A stretch of DNA of 64,000 nt from Marinobacter algicola DG893. Lineage in GTDB: Bacteria; Pseudomonadota; Gammaproteobacteria; Pseudomonadales; Oleiphilaceae. The first letter of the stretch is position 1, and each line of letters opens with the position of its first letter. The notes under the pieces are model-generated. The model worked only from the letters and a program-made list of their open reading frames with translations. It was not told the origin of the DNA and made no database searches. The DNA is taken from positions 62,001 through 126,000 of the forward strand of contig NZ_ABCP01000009.1 of the NCBI RefSeq assembly GCF_000170835.1. The letters are read 5' to 3'. Positions 44,229-57,065 of this stretch are shown one piece after another. The position numbers and the translations under genes were made by a program.

Positions 44229-47200
44229 TCAGGCCGGAGCGTTCTCTGGCTCTGCCACCTTGCAGCTGATCACGTGAGTACAGACTGACGGTACCACCAG
44301 CAACGTCAGTACTGTAGACGCCAGCAGGCCGGAAATAATGGCCCAGGCCATTGGCGGCCACAGGGTGGAGCTGGAGAACGCCAACGGCAACAACCCGGCG
44401 ACCGTGGTCGCGGTGGTCAGAAGGATGGGCCTGGTGCGCTGCTCCACCGCCTTGCGAACGGCGTCGCGGATGTTATCGCCTTTCTCCAGCTGACGGTCCA
44501 TCACATCCAGCAACACGATCGCATTGTTCACCACAATCCCCACCAGGGCGATGACGCCCAGAAGCGACTGAAAGCCGAACGGTGAGCCGGAGAACACCAA
44601 CCCCGGGAAGATACCCACGGTGGCCAGCGGCACTGTCAGCAGGATGATTCCGACACGCCGGAAGGAATTGAACTGAATCAACAGAAAGAACAACAACAGC
44701 AACACACCAATGGGCGCTGTGGTCAGCAAGGCGTTGTTGGCATCGCCGGAGCCCTCGGCGTCACCGCCCATGTCCAGCCGGGTACCCGGGGGCAAGGGGT
44801 TTTCTGCAAGCCTTGCTTCCAGCCCCTCCAGGGCCTGACTGAAGCTGTAACCTGCCATCAGGTTGGACCAGACCGTGTTCATCCGGGTGCCATTGCGCTG
44901 GAACAGGGCCGCCGATTGCCAGGACGTTTCCACCGAGGCAATAGCGGAAAGAGGCACGGCGTCGCCCCGATCGTTGTAGATATTCACCGACAACAACCGT
45001 GGCAATGACAGGCTGGTGCCTTCCCGGGAGCGCAACACCAGGGGAATCGGGTCTTCCTCCTGGCGATACTGTTCAGCCACCACCCCAAAACTTTGACCAT
45101 AGAGACTCTGGGCAACATCGGAGCGGTTCAGGCCATAGCGGGCCGCGCTGGCATCATCCACATTGATGGCGATGCTCGGTACGCCGATATCCAGGTTGTG
45201 GCGTACATCCACCGTACCCTCAACGCCGCGTAGCGCCGAGAACACCTGTTCCACGGCACGGGCGCGGGTGTCGTCGTTGGCGTGATAGACCCGCACTTCC
45301 ACCGGCGCTGCCCGTGGCGGCCCCTGCCCCAAGATTCCTGCCGTTAGCTGCAACTCCGGCATTTCGCGCCCGGCGTAGTCGCGTATCCACTGCACCAGTC
45401 CGGTGGTGTCTTCCAGGGTGGGTGTCGATACCACGATCCGCCCGCGGTTTGGCGCCTGGGGCTCGCGCTGCAGGTTGTAATAGAAACTGGGGCCGGTAAA
45501 GCCAACAAACCGGTGCACTTCCAGAGCCTCCGGTCGGCCGCGGATGGCGCGCTCAAGATCGGCCGCCACACTGGACGTGCGCTCCTGGTCCGTACCTTCG
45601 GGCATGTACAGCTCAACCACCACCTGGGGACGATCCGCGTTAGGGAAAAACTGCTGCTTCATGAATGGCGTCAACGACAGGCTGAACACCACCAGGGCTG
45701 TACCTGCGAGGATCAAGGTTCTCGGGCGCCTGGCCACCAGATCGCCGAGAAAACGGGACAGCCCAACCAGCTTATCTTCCCGCGCGTCTGTCTTGCGAGG
45801 TCTCAGGAAACGGGCCGCCAGTAACGGCACGGCAGACACCGCCAGCAGGTAACTGACAGAGAGGGTGAGCATGATCATGACTGGCACACCACGGGTGAAA
45901 TCCGCCGTCCCACCCTTGGACAACAACAACGGCATGAACGCCGCAATGGTCGTACCCGTGGAGGCTCCCAGCGGCCCCGCCAGTTCCTTTACGGAATGCT
46001 TAAGGGCATCCAGCCTTCGCATGCCGTCATCCAGGTATCCCTGAATGCTCTCGACAATCACAATGGCATTGTCGATCAGGATACCGAGGGAAATCACCAT
46101 GCCGATGACCGCAATCTGGTGGAGTACGCCTCCCCCCAGGTCATAAAGGCCGATACTGATTAGCGCCACCATCGGCAGGATCGACGCCACCAAAAGCCCC
46201 ATGCGGATGCCCATACCGGTGAACACCACGGCGACAATAATGATGACGGACATCACCAGGCTCCAGGCGAGGTTGTCCAGCCGCTCTTCCACCTTATCGG
46301 GTTGAAAGAACATCTCGCGGATTTCATAGGGAGCGAACTCCTCACGGATCGTCGATAACCGCTCCCGCACACGCTCACCAAACCGAATGGCGTCAGTACT
46401 ACCCTCCTCCATGATCATGGAAACCAGTACCACCCGTTCGCCGTCGTACCAGGCTTCCGGCTGCCGCGGTTCCGCCGGGCCACGCCAGACTTCGGCGGCA
46501 GCAGCCAGCGGCACCTGAGAGCCGTCCGGCAGTTCAATAGGCGTCGCGCGAATGGCATCTACACTGGTGAATTCGCTGTTAGGCAACACTGACAGGCGGC
46601 GGCCGTCGGCGATCACAAAACCGCCCGGTGTGGTTTGGTTGCGGCGCGCCAACGTGTCCAGAACCCGTGCGGGAGAAATCCCCAGCCGGTACATGGCGGC
46701 ATCGTCAAGCGCCAGGGTGATCTGCTCGTCTGCGTCACCGTCCAGCTCAATACGCGACACACCGGAAATATCCGCCAGATTCTGTTTCAGGCGCTCTGCC
46801 ACATCGCTCAGTTCGGTAACCGAACCAGAGCCGCTGACAGCCAGAATAATGGCAGGGATATCAATCAGGCGATCGTCGAGCACCATCTGGCCGACGTCAT
46901 CGGGAAAATCCAGGCGCGCCCGGTCCATGGCCTGGCGGACGCGATCCCAGGCGGAGTCGGTATCGTAGATGGTGTCGTTCAGGCGCACGTTGAAAATCGC
47001 CACGCCGGTACGGGCAGTGGCCTGGGTGAAATCCACTTCCTCCACCTGGCGCAACTCATCCGACAATGGTTGCAGCACCAGCCGCTCAACGGCGTCGGCG
47101 CTGGCGCCGGGGTAATTGACGGTAATCAGACCGGCGCGATAGGGAAATGAAGGGTCTTCCTGGCGCGGCATGGTGCTGTAGGCCGCAACCCCCAGGAGGC

Positions 47201-47258
47201 ACAGCATGGTTACCACCATGCCCAGCAAACGTTGGAAGTTCAGCAGGCGCAGTGACAT
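44229..47258 (-). CDS. RND-family efflux pump inner-membrane protein (HAE1 type)
   Basis: This is a 1009-residue RND transporter related to AcrB, with twelve predicted helices and two large periplasmic loops. It includes the N-terminal MPRQEDPSFPYRAGLITVNYPGASADAVERLV, the TM4 region GILIDNAIVIVESIQG, and a C-terminal half with GIVVNNAIVLLDVMDRQLEKG and RPILLTTATTVAGLLPLAF. In TM4 the AcrB Asp-Asp pair is Asp-Asn, as in some HAE1 subfamilies. Its start overlaps the stop of the adaptor gene by one base. No outer-membrane channel gene is present, so a TolC elsewhere is needed. Substrate unknown. Confidence 0.92.
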   Translation of the reverse strand: MSLRLLNFQRLLGMVVTMLCLLGVAAYSTMPRQEDPSFPYRAGLITVNYPGASADAVERLVLQPLSDELRQVEEVDFTQATARTGVAIFNVRLNDTIYDTDSAWDRVRQAMDRARLDFPDDVGQMVLDDRLIDIPAIILAVSGSGSVTELSDVAERLKQNLADISGVSRIELDGDADEQITLALDDAAMYRLGISPARVLDTLARRNQTTPGGFVIADGRRLSVLPNSEFTSVDAIRATPIELPDGSQVPLAAAAEVWRGPAEPRQPEAWYDGERVVLVSMIMEEGSTDAIRFGERVRERLSTIREEFAPYEIREMFFQPDKVEERLDNLAWSLVMSVIIIVAVVFTGMGIRMGLLVASILPMVALISIGLYDLGGGVLHQIAVIGMVISLGILIDNAIVIVESIQGYLDDGMRRLDALKHSVKELAGPLGASTGTTIAAFMPLLLSKGGTADFTRGVPVMIMLTLSVSYLLAVSAVPLLAARFLRPRKTDAREDKLVGLSRFLGDLVARRPRTLILAGTALVVFSLSLTPFMKQQFFPNADRPQVVVELYMPEGTDQERTSSVAADLERAIRGRPEALEVHRFVGFTGPSFYYNLQREPQAPNRGRIVVSTPTLEDTTGLVQWIRDYAGREMPELQLTAGILGQGPPRAAPVEVRVYHANDDTRARAVEQVFSALRGVEGTVDVRHNLDIGVPSIAINVDDASAARYGLNRSDVAQSLYGQSFGVVAEQYRQEEDPIPLVLRSREGTSLSLPRLLSVNIYNDRGDAVPLSAIASVETSWQSAALFQRNGTRMNTVWSNLMAGYSFSQALEGLEARLAENPLPPGTRLDMGGDAEGSGDANNALLTTAPIGVLLLLFFLLIQFNSFRRVGIILLTVPLATVGIFPGLVFSGSPFGFQSLLGVIALVGIVVNNAIVLLDVMDRQLEKGDNIRDAVRKAVEQRTRPILLTTATTVAGLLPLAFSSSTLWPPMAWAIISGLLASTVLTLLVVPSVCTHVISCKVAEPENAPA

Positions 47259-48337
47259 CAGCGCACCTCCACGGCATCACCGTCGGAAATACGGGTCATG
47301 CCGGCAAAGACCACCTGATCACCAGCGCTAAGATCGGTGGCATCCACCACCACACGCTCACCGATAATCCGCTGCACTGTCACCGGCACCCGGCGGGCAA
47401 CGCCATCGGAAATGCGGAACACGCTGGCGCCACCATTGGATTTCATCACCGACAACAGAGGCACCGTCGTAGCTACGGTTTCACGGGGTGTAATACCCAC
47501 CTCAACCGGCTCTCCCGGCTCCAGAGTATCTGCCGGCAGGCTGACCAGCACCGGATGGAGCTCACCGCGGACACCACCGGGCTGGGCAATTTCCACAATG
47601 GAGCCGGTAACCGACGCACGATTACGATCCTGCACTGACCAAACCGGCAGCAGTTGCGACAGCGACACATGGTTGAGCATGTACGCCGGTACCCGCACTT
47701 CCACCTCTCGCCCCTCCGGGGACGACAGGCGCATTACCGGCTGGCCGGATGCCACAAACTCGTCGCGCTCCACCAGAAGCGCCTCGACGCGGCCATCGAA
47801 TGGCGCCCTCAATTCGCTTTCCCGCAACAGGCGCGTGGCCTCGGCAAGCGATGCCTCGGCCGTTGCCATACTGGCTTTCAGGCTATCCCGCCGGGAGGCC
47901 AGTTGCTCCAGCCCCTGCTCAGACACCACGCCGCGCTCGTGCAACTGGCGGGAACGTTCCCATTCCCGCTTGGCCTGGTCGTATTGGGTTCTAAGCTCGT
48001 CCAGCCGGGCGGCGGCAGAATCTCGCGCCGGTTCCAGTGCAGGGTTGTACACCCGCGCCAGCAGATCACCGGTCTTGACGGTCTGCCCCAGTTCAACCGC
48101 GCGCTCTCGAAGGGTACCACTCACCTGGAAGGTCAGCGTTGCCCGCTGGGCCGCCCGAACGATACCGGAAAAGCGCAGCGACACACCTTCCGTCTGACCG
48201 CCTGTCACCTCGGCAGCACGCACCGTCACCGGGGTAGCGCCCTGTTCCGGGGCAGGTTCACTGGATTTACAGCCGACAACAAGCAGGCTTGCAGCGGCCA
48301 GAAGGGAAACAATGGCGGAGCGCCGGGCGATGTTCAT
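47258..48337 (-). CDS. RND efflux periplasmic adaptor lipoprotein
   Basis: This is a 359-residue membrane-fusion protein. A lipoprotein signal (MNIARRSAIVSLLAAASLLVVGC, cysteine at residue 23) anchors it. A lipoyl-like half-motif GTLRERAVELGQTVKTGDLLARV, a coiled-coil hairpin (about 90-150) and a beta-barrel domain follow. The frame continues upstream to 48430. The ATG at 48337 is preferred because an AGGA site and the signal peptide begin there. It is the first gene of the pump operon, under the operators shared with the TetR gene. Confidence 0.9.
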   Translation of the reverse strand: MNIARRSAIVSLLAAASLLVVGCKSSEPAPEQGATPVTVRAAEVTGGQTEGVSLRFSGIVRAAQRATLTFQVSGTLRERAVELGQTVKTGDLLARVYNPALEPARDSAAARLDELRTQYDQAKREWERSRQLHERGVVSEQGLEQLASRRDSLKASMATAEASLAEATRLLRESELRAPFDGRVEALLVERDEFVASGQPVMRLSSPEGREVEVRVPAYMLNHVSLSQLLPVWSVQDRNRASVTGSIVEIAQPGGVRGELHPVLVSLPADTLEPGEPVEVGITPRETVATTVPLLSVMKSNGGASVFRISDGVARRVPVTVQRIIGERVVVDATDLSAGDQVVFAGMTRISDGDAVEVR

Positions 48338-48400
48338 TGAGAAGTCCTCTCTTCCATGGTCATGGTGTTTTTTCATCATCCATCCGGTGGACAAAAATTC

Positions 48401-48438
48401 ATTATCAGACATAATGTCATTCTTTGACAATTTGTCAA
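48401..48438 (-). promoter_or_regulatory. Efflux operon promoter with two TetR-type palindromes
   Basis: On the minus strand TTGTCA (48430-48425) and GATAAT (48406-48401) are spaced by 18 bases. Two palindromes overlap this promoter: TTGACAATTTGTCAA (48424-48438) and GACATAATGTC (48408-48418), with centres 18 bases apart. A dimeric TetR protein on both would block the pump operon. Confidence 0.68.
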
Positions 48439-48501
48439 TAATCGGTTTTCATCGCTAACCATGTATTATGAGATTGCAGTCTCCATTACCCGGAATCCCC
48501 T

Positions 48502-49143
48502 ATGAGTGAGCCGTTAAAAACCCGTAGAGAGAAAGAGAAGCAGGCCAGGTACGACAGCATTCTGGATGCAGCGGAACTGGTGTTTTCGGAGAAGGGCTAC
48601 GAGCGCACATCCATGGACGACATCGCCCGCACGGCCGCGCTCAGCCGTGCATTGTTGTATGTGTACTTCAAGGATAAGGCGGCGATCCAGCGCGGCATCA
48701 TGCTTCGTGCCGGCCACAGCCTGTGCCGCCGCTTCGAGGAGGCTCGCCATACGGCCGATACCGGGCTGGCTCAGATATCTGCCATGGGAGTGGCCTATTA
48801 CAACTTCTACCGCGAACAGCCGGATTACTTCTCCGCACTGACAACAGCCTCCACGGCGATGTCAGAAGCAGATGATGAGCTGGCAGGTGAGATGTTTGGC
48901 TGCAAGGCGGAAACCATGGAGCTGATGGTTGGTGCCATACACTTGGGACTGGAAGACGGCACCATGAACCGCGAGCGCATCCACAATCCGGTCGAAACCG
49001 CGCTCTACCTCCGTGGCGCCCTCCACGGCGTAATCATGCTATGCCAGAGCGAAATGGCTGAGAGCGGCCTGGAGGACAACGTCTCTGCGGAATCACTGAT
49101 CCGTCACACCATGGAGATGCTGACGTCCTCGATTTCGTCCTGA
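48502..49143 (+). CDS. TetR-family regulator of the RND pump
   Basis: This is a 213-residue TetR/AcrR regulator. The N-terminal helix-turn-helix (residues about 10-60) reads RYDSILDAAELVFSEKGYERTSMDDIARTAALSRALLYVYFKDK. The C-terminal ligand domain is divergent. It is transcribed away from the pump genes, and the intervening 164 bases hold the palindromic operators. It converges on astB with a 20-base gap. Confidence 0.88.
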   Translation: MSEPLKTRREKEKQARYDSILDAAELVFSEKGYERTSMDDIARTAALSRALLYVYFKDKAAIQRGIMLRAGHSLCRRFEEARHTADTGLAQISAMGVAYYNFYREQPDYFSALTTASTAMSEADDELAGEMFGCKAETMELMVGAIHLGLEDGTMNRERIHNPVETALYLRGALHGVIMLCQSEMAESGLEDNVSAESLIRHTMEMLTSSISS

Positions 49144-49163
49144 GAAAAAGGACAAGAACCGGA

Positions 49164-50504
49164 TTAAAGCTGAAAATCGTAGATAGACCCGAGCCCAAGA
49201 ATACCGGTCAGCTCATCCAATGCCTTACGGACTTCGTCAAGCAGCATCGGGTCGCCCAGATCCTCCTGCGACAGCTCCTCCCGGTAATGCGCCTCGACCC
49301 AGGTCGTCAGGCGCTCATACAAGGCATCAGTCAGCAATACGCCGTGGTGCATGGCCTTGAGCTCGTCATCGTTCAGCACCACCCGCAAACGCAAACACGC
49401 CGGGCCGCCGCCGTTGCGCATGGACTGTTTGACGTCGAAAACCTCCACCGACGTAATCGGCCCCGAGTCACTCACCAGTTCGTCCAGGTAGCGGCTGACC
49501 GACTCGATTTCACGACACTCACCCGGCACCGCCAGCATCATGCCATCGGGCGTATTCAGCAACTGGCTGTTGAACAGGTAGGAGGCCACAGCGTCCTCCA
49601 GCGGAACCTGTTCACTGGTGACACGCACGGCTTCCAGTTTTGCACCCGTCAGGCGTGAGCGGATATCAGCCAGCACGGTTTCTTCATCCAGAAACGCCAG
49701 CTCGTGGTAGAACAAAGCATTGCCATTGCCCACCGCGATAACGTCGTTGTGGAACACCCCGGCATCAATTGCAGCCGGGTTCTGCTGGGCGAACACCACA
49801 TGGCTATCCTTCAGGCCATGCAGGCGGGCGATGGCCTGGGAGGCCTCCAGAGTCTGGCGCGCGGGATACAGTTTCGGGGCCGGAGCCTGCTCGTTGAAGG
49901 CGATCTGGCCATAGACAAACAGCTCCACACCCGGCTCGCCATACCCACCGCACAAACGGGTGTGGTTGGCCGCGCCTTCGTCACCAAACTGGCCAACCGA
50001 CGGCAGCGCCGGGTGGTGGGCAAACCAGGCTTCGTCCGCGAAGATGGATTTCAGGGCCCGGCCGGTGACCACGTGCTCAATAGAGCGATGGAATTTGGCA
50101 CTCAGGTTTGCCGGCGTAAAATGCACGCGGTGATCGGAGGTATCCGCGCTCGGCGAGACCGTGGCGGCGTTAGCCGTCCACATGGTCGACGCCGACGATG
50201 CCGCCGCCAGGATAGACGGGCTCTGTTTGGCGGCAGCGCTGAGAACGTCGCGGTCCGAACCGGTAAAACCCAATGCCCGCAGGGTCGGAATATGCGGGCG
50301 TTCGTGGGGTGGCAAAACGCCCTGGACAAAACCGCGATCCGCCAGGCGCTTCATTTTCGCCAGCCCCTGCAGAGCGGCTTCCTTCGGATTGGACACCGAG
50401 CGAATGTTGGACTTGGACGCCACATTGCCCCACGACAGCCCGGCGTAGTTATGGGTAGGCCCTACCAGGCCATCGAAATTGGCTTCTACTGCGTGCTTGG
50501 CCAT
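49164..50504 (-). CDS. astB: AstB, N-succinylarginine dihydrolase
   Basis: This is AstB, 446 residues, which cleaves succinylarginine to succinylornithine, CO2 and two ammonia. It has [21 protein letters not shown] at the N terminus, the active-site histidine region [28 protein letters not shown], and the nucleophilic cysteine near residue 369 in [12 protein letters not shown]. It is the last gene of the astC-aruF-aruG-astD-astB operon, 13 bases after astD. Confidence 0.97.
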   Translation of the reverse strand: MAKHAVEANFDGLVGPTHNYAGLSWGNVASKSNIRSVSNPKEAALQGLAKMKRLADRGFVQGVLPPHERPHIPTLRALGFTGSDRDVLSAAAKQSPSILAAASSASTMWTANAATVSPSADTSDHRVHFTPANLSAKFHRSIEHVVTGRALKSIFADEAWFAHHPALPSVGQFGDEGAANHTRLCGGYGEPGVELFVYGQIAFNEQAPAPKLYPARQTLEASQAIARLHGLKDSHVVFAQQNPAAIDAGVFHNDVIAVGNGNALFYHELAFLDEETVLADIRSRLTGAKLEAVRVTSEQVPLEDAVASYLFNSQLLNTPDGMMLAVPGECREIESVSRYLDELVSDSGPITSVEVFDVKQSMRNGGGPACLRLRVVLNDDELKAMHHGVLLTDALYERLTTWVEAHYREELSQEDLGDPMLLDEVRKALDELTGILGLGSIYDFQL

Positions 50505-50517
50505 GACTCGTCTTCCG

Positions 50518-53045
<2,528 letters not shown>

Positions 53046-53073
53046 TCCGGCCTCCTGTCTGTGATTGCCCTGT

Positions 53074-54090
53074 TCATAATGGTGTCACCCGTACCGTGTC
53101 ACCGGAGCTCAGGCCCAGGTATTCCCAGGTTTTCGGCGACACTTTCACTTCGTCCTTCAGGCTCTCAGCGAGTGGGGTTAGGGTGCTGCGAAAATCCCCG
53201 CCCTCACCGCCACAAATCAGGCAGGTTTCGCCATCGTCAGTAGAGGAAGCATGCAGAGTTTTTGGATGGCTGGTCACAACAGACCGGAGCGCATCGGTGC
53301 GAGCTTCCAGTACCGGCCCGGCATCAAAAATATCGAGATAGCATCCCGCCCGGAACCCTTCGCGCTGAAGCAACTCATACGTCGCCTGGGTTTGTGAATG
53401 AGGTTGCCCGAGCGCATCCTGAGCGGCTTGGCTCAGCAGCGTGACGTAGATCGGGTTGGGTGGCATCAGTTCGGCAATAAAGGTTTTGCTCAACAGCCCG
53501 GAGTATTGATCGGCGGTTTCAAAATCCATATTGAAGAAATGCCGCCCCAGACTGTCCCAGAACGGCACCTCGCCGTCTTGTGTCTGCACACCCTGAATTT
53601 CCACAACCACCTTATCCGTGAACAACGAACGATGACTGGCGATAAACAGCATCCTGGCGCGGGATAGCAGCTCGAAGGCGTCAGTACCACGCAGATCCGA
53701 CCTGATCGCGAAGGAGCACAACAGTGTGTGGTCGGTCAGCGCATGGGACGGGTACAGAACCTCCACCCGGCGCGAAACGCCCAGCTCATGGGAGGCGTGG
53801 ATCAGGGCGTCCTGCCGGTAATTGTAGAAGGGCTGGCCATTACCCGCCCGCGCATCGATACCCGATACACCCTGCACCTTCCCCGTACGGGTGTCTTCCA
53901 GTACGAACAGGAACCGCTTGGGTTCGTCGGGCTTGTTCGTGCCGGTAAAGGAACGAATGGATTGATCAATCTTGCTGGACAGCGCGTCCTGTTTTTTGGG
54001 CAGGGTGGATGACATCCGGGGGCCCTGGCCCCCGGCGATGTCGAGTATGTCGTTCAGGTCACCCGGCTGAGCCGGACGTACCAGCCACAT
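53074..54090 (-). CDS. aruF: Arginine N-succinyltransferase alpha subunit (AruF)
   Basis: This is the 338-residue paralogue of the neighbouring AruG. It begins MWLVRPAQPGDLNDILDIAGGQGPRMSSTLP and contains VSGIDARAGNGQPFYNYR and FIAELMPPNPIYVTLLSQAAQDALGQ. Sequence order and position between astC and aruG identify it as AruF. It is 28 bases upstream of aruG and 50 bases downstream of astC. Confidence 0.92.
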   Translation of the reverse strand: MWLVRPAQPGDLNDILDIAGGQGPRMSSTLPKKQDALSSKIDQSIRSFTGTNKPDEPKRFLFVLEDTRTGKVQGVSGIDARAGNGQPFYNYRQDALIHASHELGVSRRVEVLYPSHALTDHTLLCSFAIRSDLRGTDAFELLSRARMLFIASHRSLFTDKVVVEIQGVQTQDGEVPFWDSLGRHFFNMDFETADQYSGLLSKTFIAELMPPNPIYVTLLSQAAQDALGQPHSQTQATYELLQREGFRAGCYLDIFDAGPVLEARTDALRSVVTSHPKTLHASSTDDGETCLICGGEGGDFRSTLTPLAESLKDEVKVSPKTWEYLGLSSGDTVRVTPL

Positions 54091-54140
54091 AGGCGGCTCC
54101 TGTATTCATGCTTGTGGTTACTATCGCGGATTAACGTCTG

Positions 54141-55367
<1,227 letters not shown>

Positions 55368-55407
55368 TCAAACAAATCGTGAAAAGGTACATTTAATCAT
55401 ACGCCAC

Positions 55408-56859
55408 TCAGGGCATGAGCACATCCGGCGCGCCCACCGCGTCCAGCTCAATCACTTTCAGCGAGCGCCCATCCTGCCCCATCAGGGCTTTGACCACCAG
55501 CTTGTAGGAATCCAGGTCGAAATTGACGGCCTGGCCGCGCAAAGAAAGCCCGTCAATCTCATCCATCTCCTGTAGCGTGGCCACGTGCATCCAGTTGTAA
55601 ACCACCAGGATATCGGTCCTGCCGGTCCTGGCATTGTGCTCCACAACCCCGACCGGGCCTTTCCAGGGCCAGGTTTTCAGCCGTAATCCATGGAACGCAA
55701 TCTGCGTTCTCAGGTTGTAGCGGACGACATCCTCGCCGCCGTCACAGGCGCCCTTACAGCGGCCCAGACTACGCTGAAAACAGGGGCCGTCGCCATCAGG
55801 TTCCAGGCCCAGCAATTTGTTGCACAGGTCATTTTTCGCGGCGATGCCACTGAGCGCTTTTTCGGCGTCTTTCTTGCTGCGAAACAAACCAAAATAGTCG
55901 CCCAGACGGTGCGGTTCAATCTCCCACACCAGACGCGCCTGCAAATAACCCGACGAATTCTCCGTCAGCTCAATGCTCACCAGATTCTTTGCTGCCCGGG
56001 AACGCCGGTTAAACAGTGGCTTCAACTGCTTTATTTGCTTTAATTCAAGCAGTAACGCGCCCAGCTCGCCAGCGGTTTCTGTCCAGTCCACCCGCCGCAG
56101 GCTCTCAGACATGCGTATACCGCGGCTGGAATTGTGGTCACCAGAGAAGTGAGAGGCCACACGCTGGGCAATGTTAGTACTTTTACCTACGTACAGAAGA
56201 ACGTCGTTTTCGCCGTAGAACCGATACACCCCTGGCCCACGCGGGAGATTCTGAAGCACATCCGTGGGGAGGTTGGACGGAATGCTGGGCTTCTGTAGCA
56301 AATTGCGTATGGCGGCTTCCATCGCACCACTTCCTTTTTCCACCAAGGCATGCTCGAAGAACGCCATCATCGCGGCGACATCCCCCAAAGCCCGGTGGCG
56401 CTGCACCTGCTCCAGACCATGACGCTCGATCAGTGCATCCATGTTATGGCGCCGGAAACCGGGATAGAGCTTGCGGGACAATTTAACGGTGCAGAGCACT
56501 TTCGCTGAGAACAGCAACCCCAGCCGCCGGAATTCGGCCTTGATAAATCCGTAATCAAAACGCGCATTATGGGCCACGAAAATGGTGTCTTTGAGTTGCT
56601 TTTCTAACACCTCGGCAATGTCTTCAAATACTGGTGCATCCGCCACCATGTCGTTGGTAATACCGGTCAGGCTCTCTATAAAGGGGGAAATCCGGGTTTC
56701 CGGATTGACCAGGGTCTGCCACTCGCCAACCACCGCCCCTGCGCGCCAGAAACGGATACCAATTTCCGTAATCCGATCGTGGGAGGGGTTACCACCCGTG
56801 GTTTCAATATCAAGAAACGCAAACGTGGCCGAGCCGAGAATCTGAGTATTTTTCGTCAT
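55408..56859 (-). CDS. DnaQ-like 3'-5' exonuclease fused to a GIY-YIG domain
   Basis: This is a 483-residue fusion. Residues about 10-175 are a DnaQ-type DEDDh exonuclease, with D17 and E19 in LDIETTGG, FVAHNARFDYGF, and HRALGDVAAMM. Residues about 205-285 are a GIY-YIG domain (PGVYRFYGENDVLLYVGKSTNIAQRVASHF) like that of UvrC and Cho. The C-terminal part has a cysteine pair (GRCKGACDGG). Fusions of this kind are known in several proteobacteria and actinobacteria and are linked to DNA repair. It precedes astC on the same strand but is functionally unrelated to it. Confidence 0.85.
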   Translation of the reverse strand: MTKNTQILGSATFAFLDIETTGGNPSHDRITEIGIRFWRAGAVVGEWQTLVNPETRISPFIESLTGITNDMVADAPVFEDIAEVLEKQLKDTIFVAHNARFDYGFIKAEFRRLGLLFSAKVLCTVKLSRKLYPGFRRHNMDALIERHGLEQVQRHRALGDVAAMMAFFEHALVEKGSGAMEAAIRNLLQKPSIPSNLPTDVLQNLPRGPGVYRFYGENDVLLYVGKSTNIAQRVASHFSGDHNSSRGIRMSESLRRVDWTETAGELGALLLELKQIKQLKPLFNRRSRAAKNLVSIELTENSSGYLQARLVWEIEPHRLGDYFGLFRSKKDAEKALSGIAAKNDLCNKLLGLEPDGDGPCFQRSLGRCKGACDGGEDVVRYNLRTQIAFHGLRLKTWPWKGPVGVVEHNARTGRTDILVVYNWMHVATLQEMDEIDGLSLRGQAVNFDLDSYKLVVKALMGQDGRSLKVIELDAVGAPDVLMP

Positions 56860-56959
56860 AGCATCAGGTACGCACAGCTGGAAATAACCGATGTTCCGCT
56901 TTACTGGAAGAAGGAAATAAACACAACCCTCAAAAAGTTCCCCTAAACCGCCGATTTCG

Positions 56960-56988
56960 TTGCATAGACATTCGTCTAACTAATGCAA
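56960..56988. promoter_or_regulatory. Nested palindrome upstream of the porin gene
   Basis: TTGCAT (56960-56965) and ATGCAA (56983-56988) enclose a second palindrome, AGAC ATTC GTCT (56966-56977). It lies about 80 bases before the porin start codon and could be an operator. No protein is assigned. Confidence 0.4.
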
Positions 56989-57065
56989 GAATTTATTTGA
57001 AATGTCATGAATTCGTAACTACTTTGAAGTGGGTCCAACAAAAATAATGTGTGGAGACAACAAAG

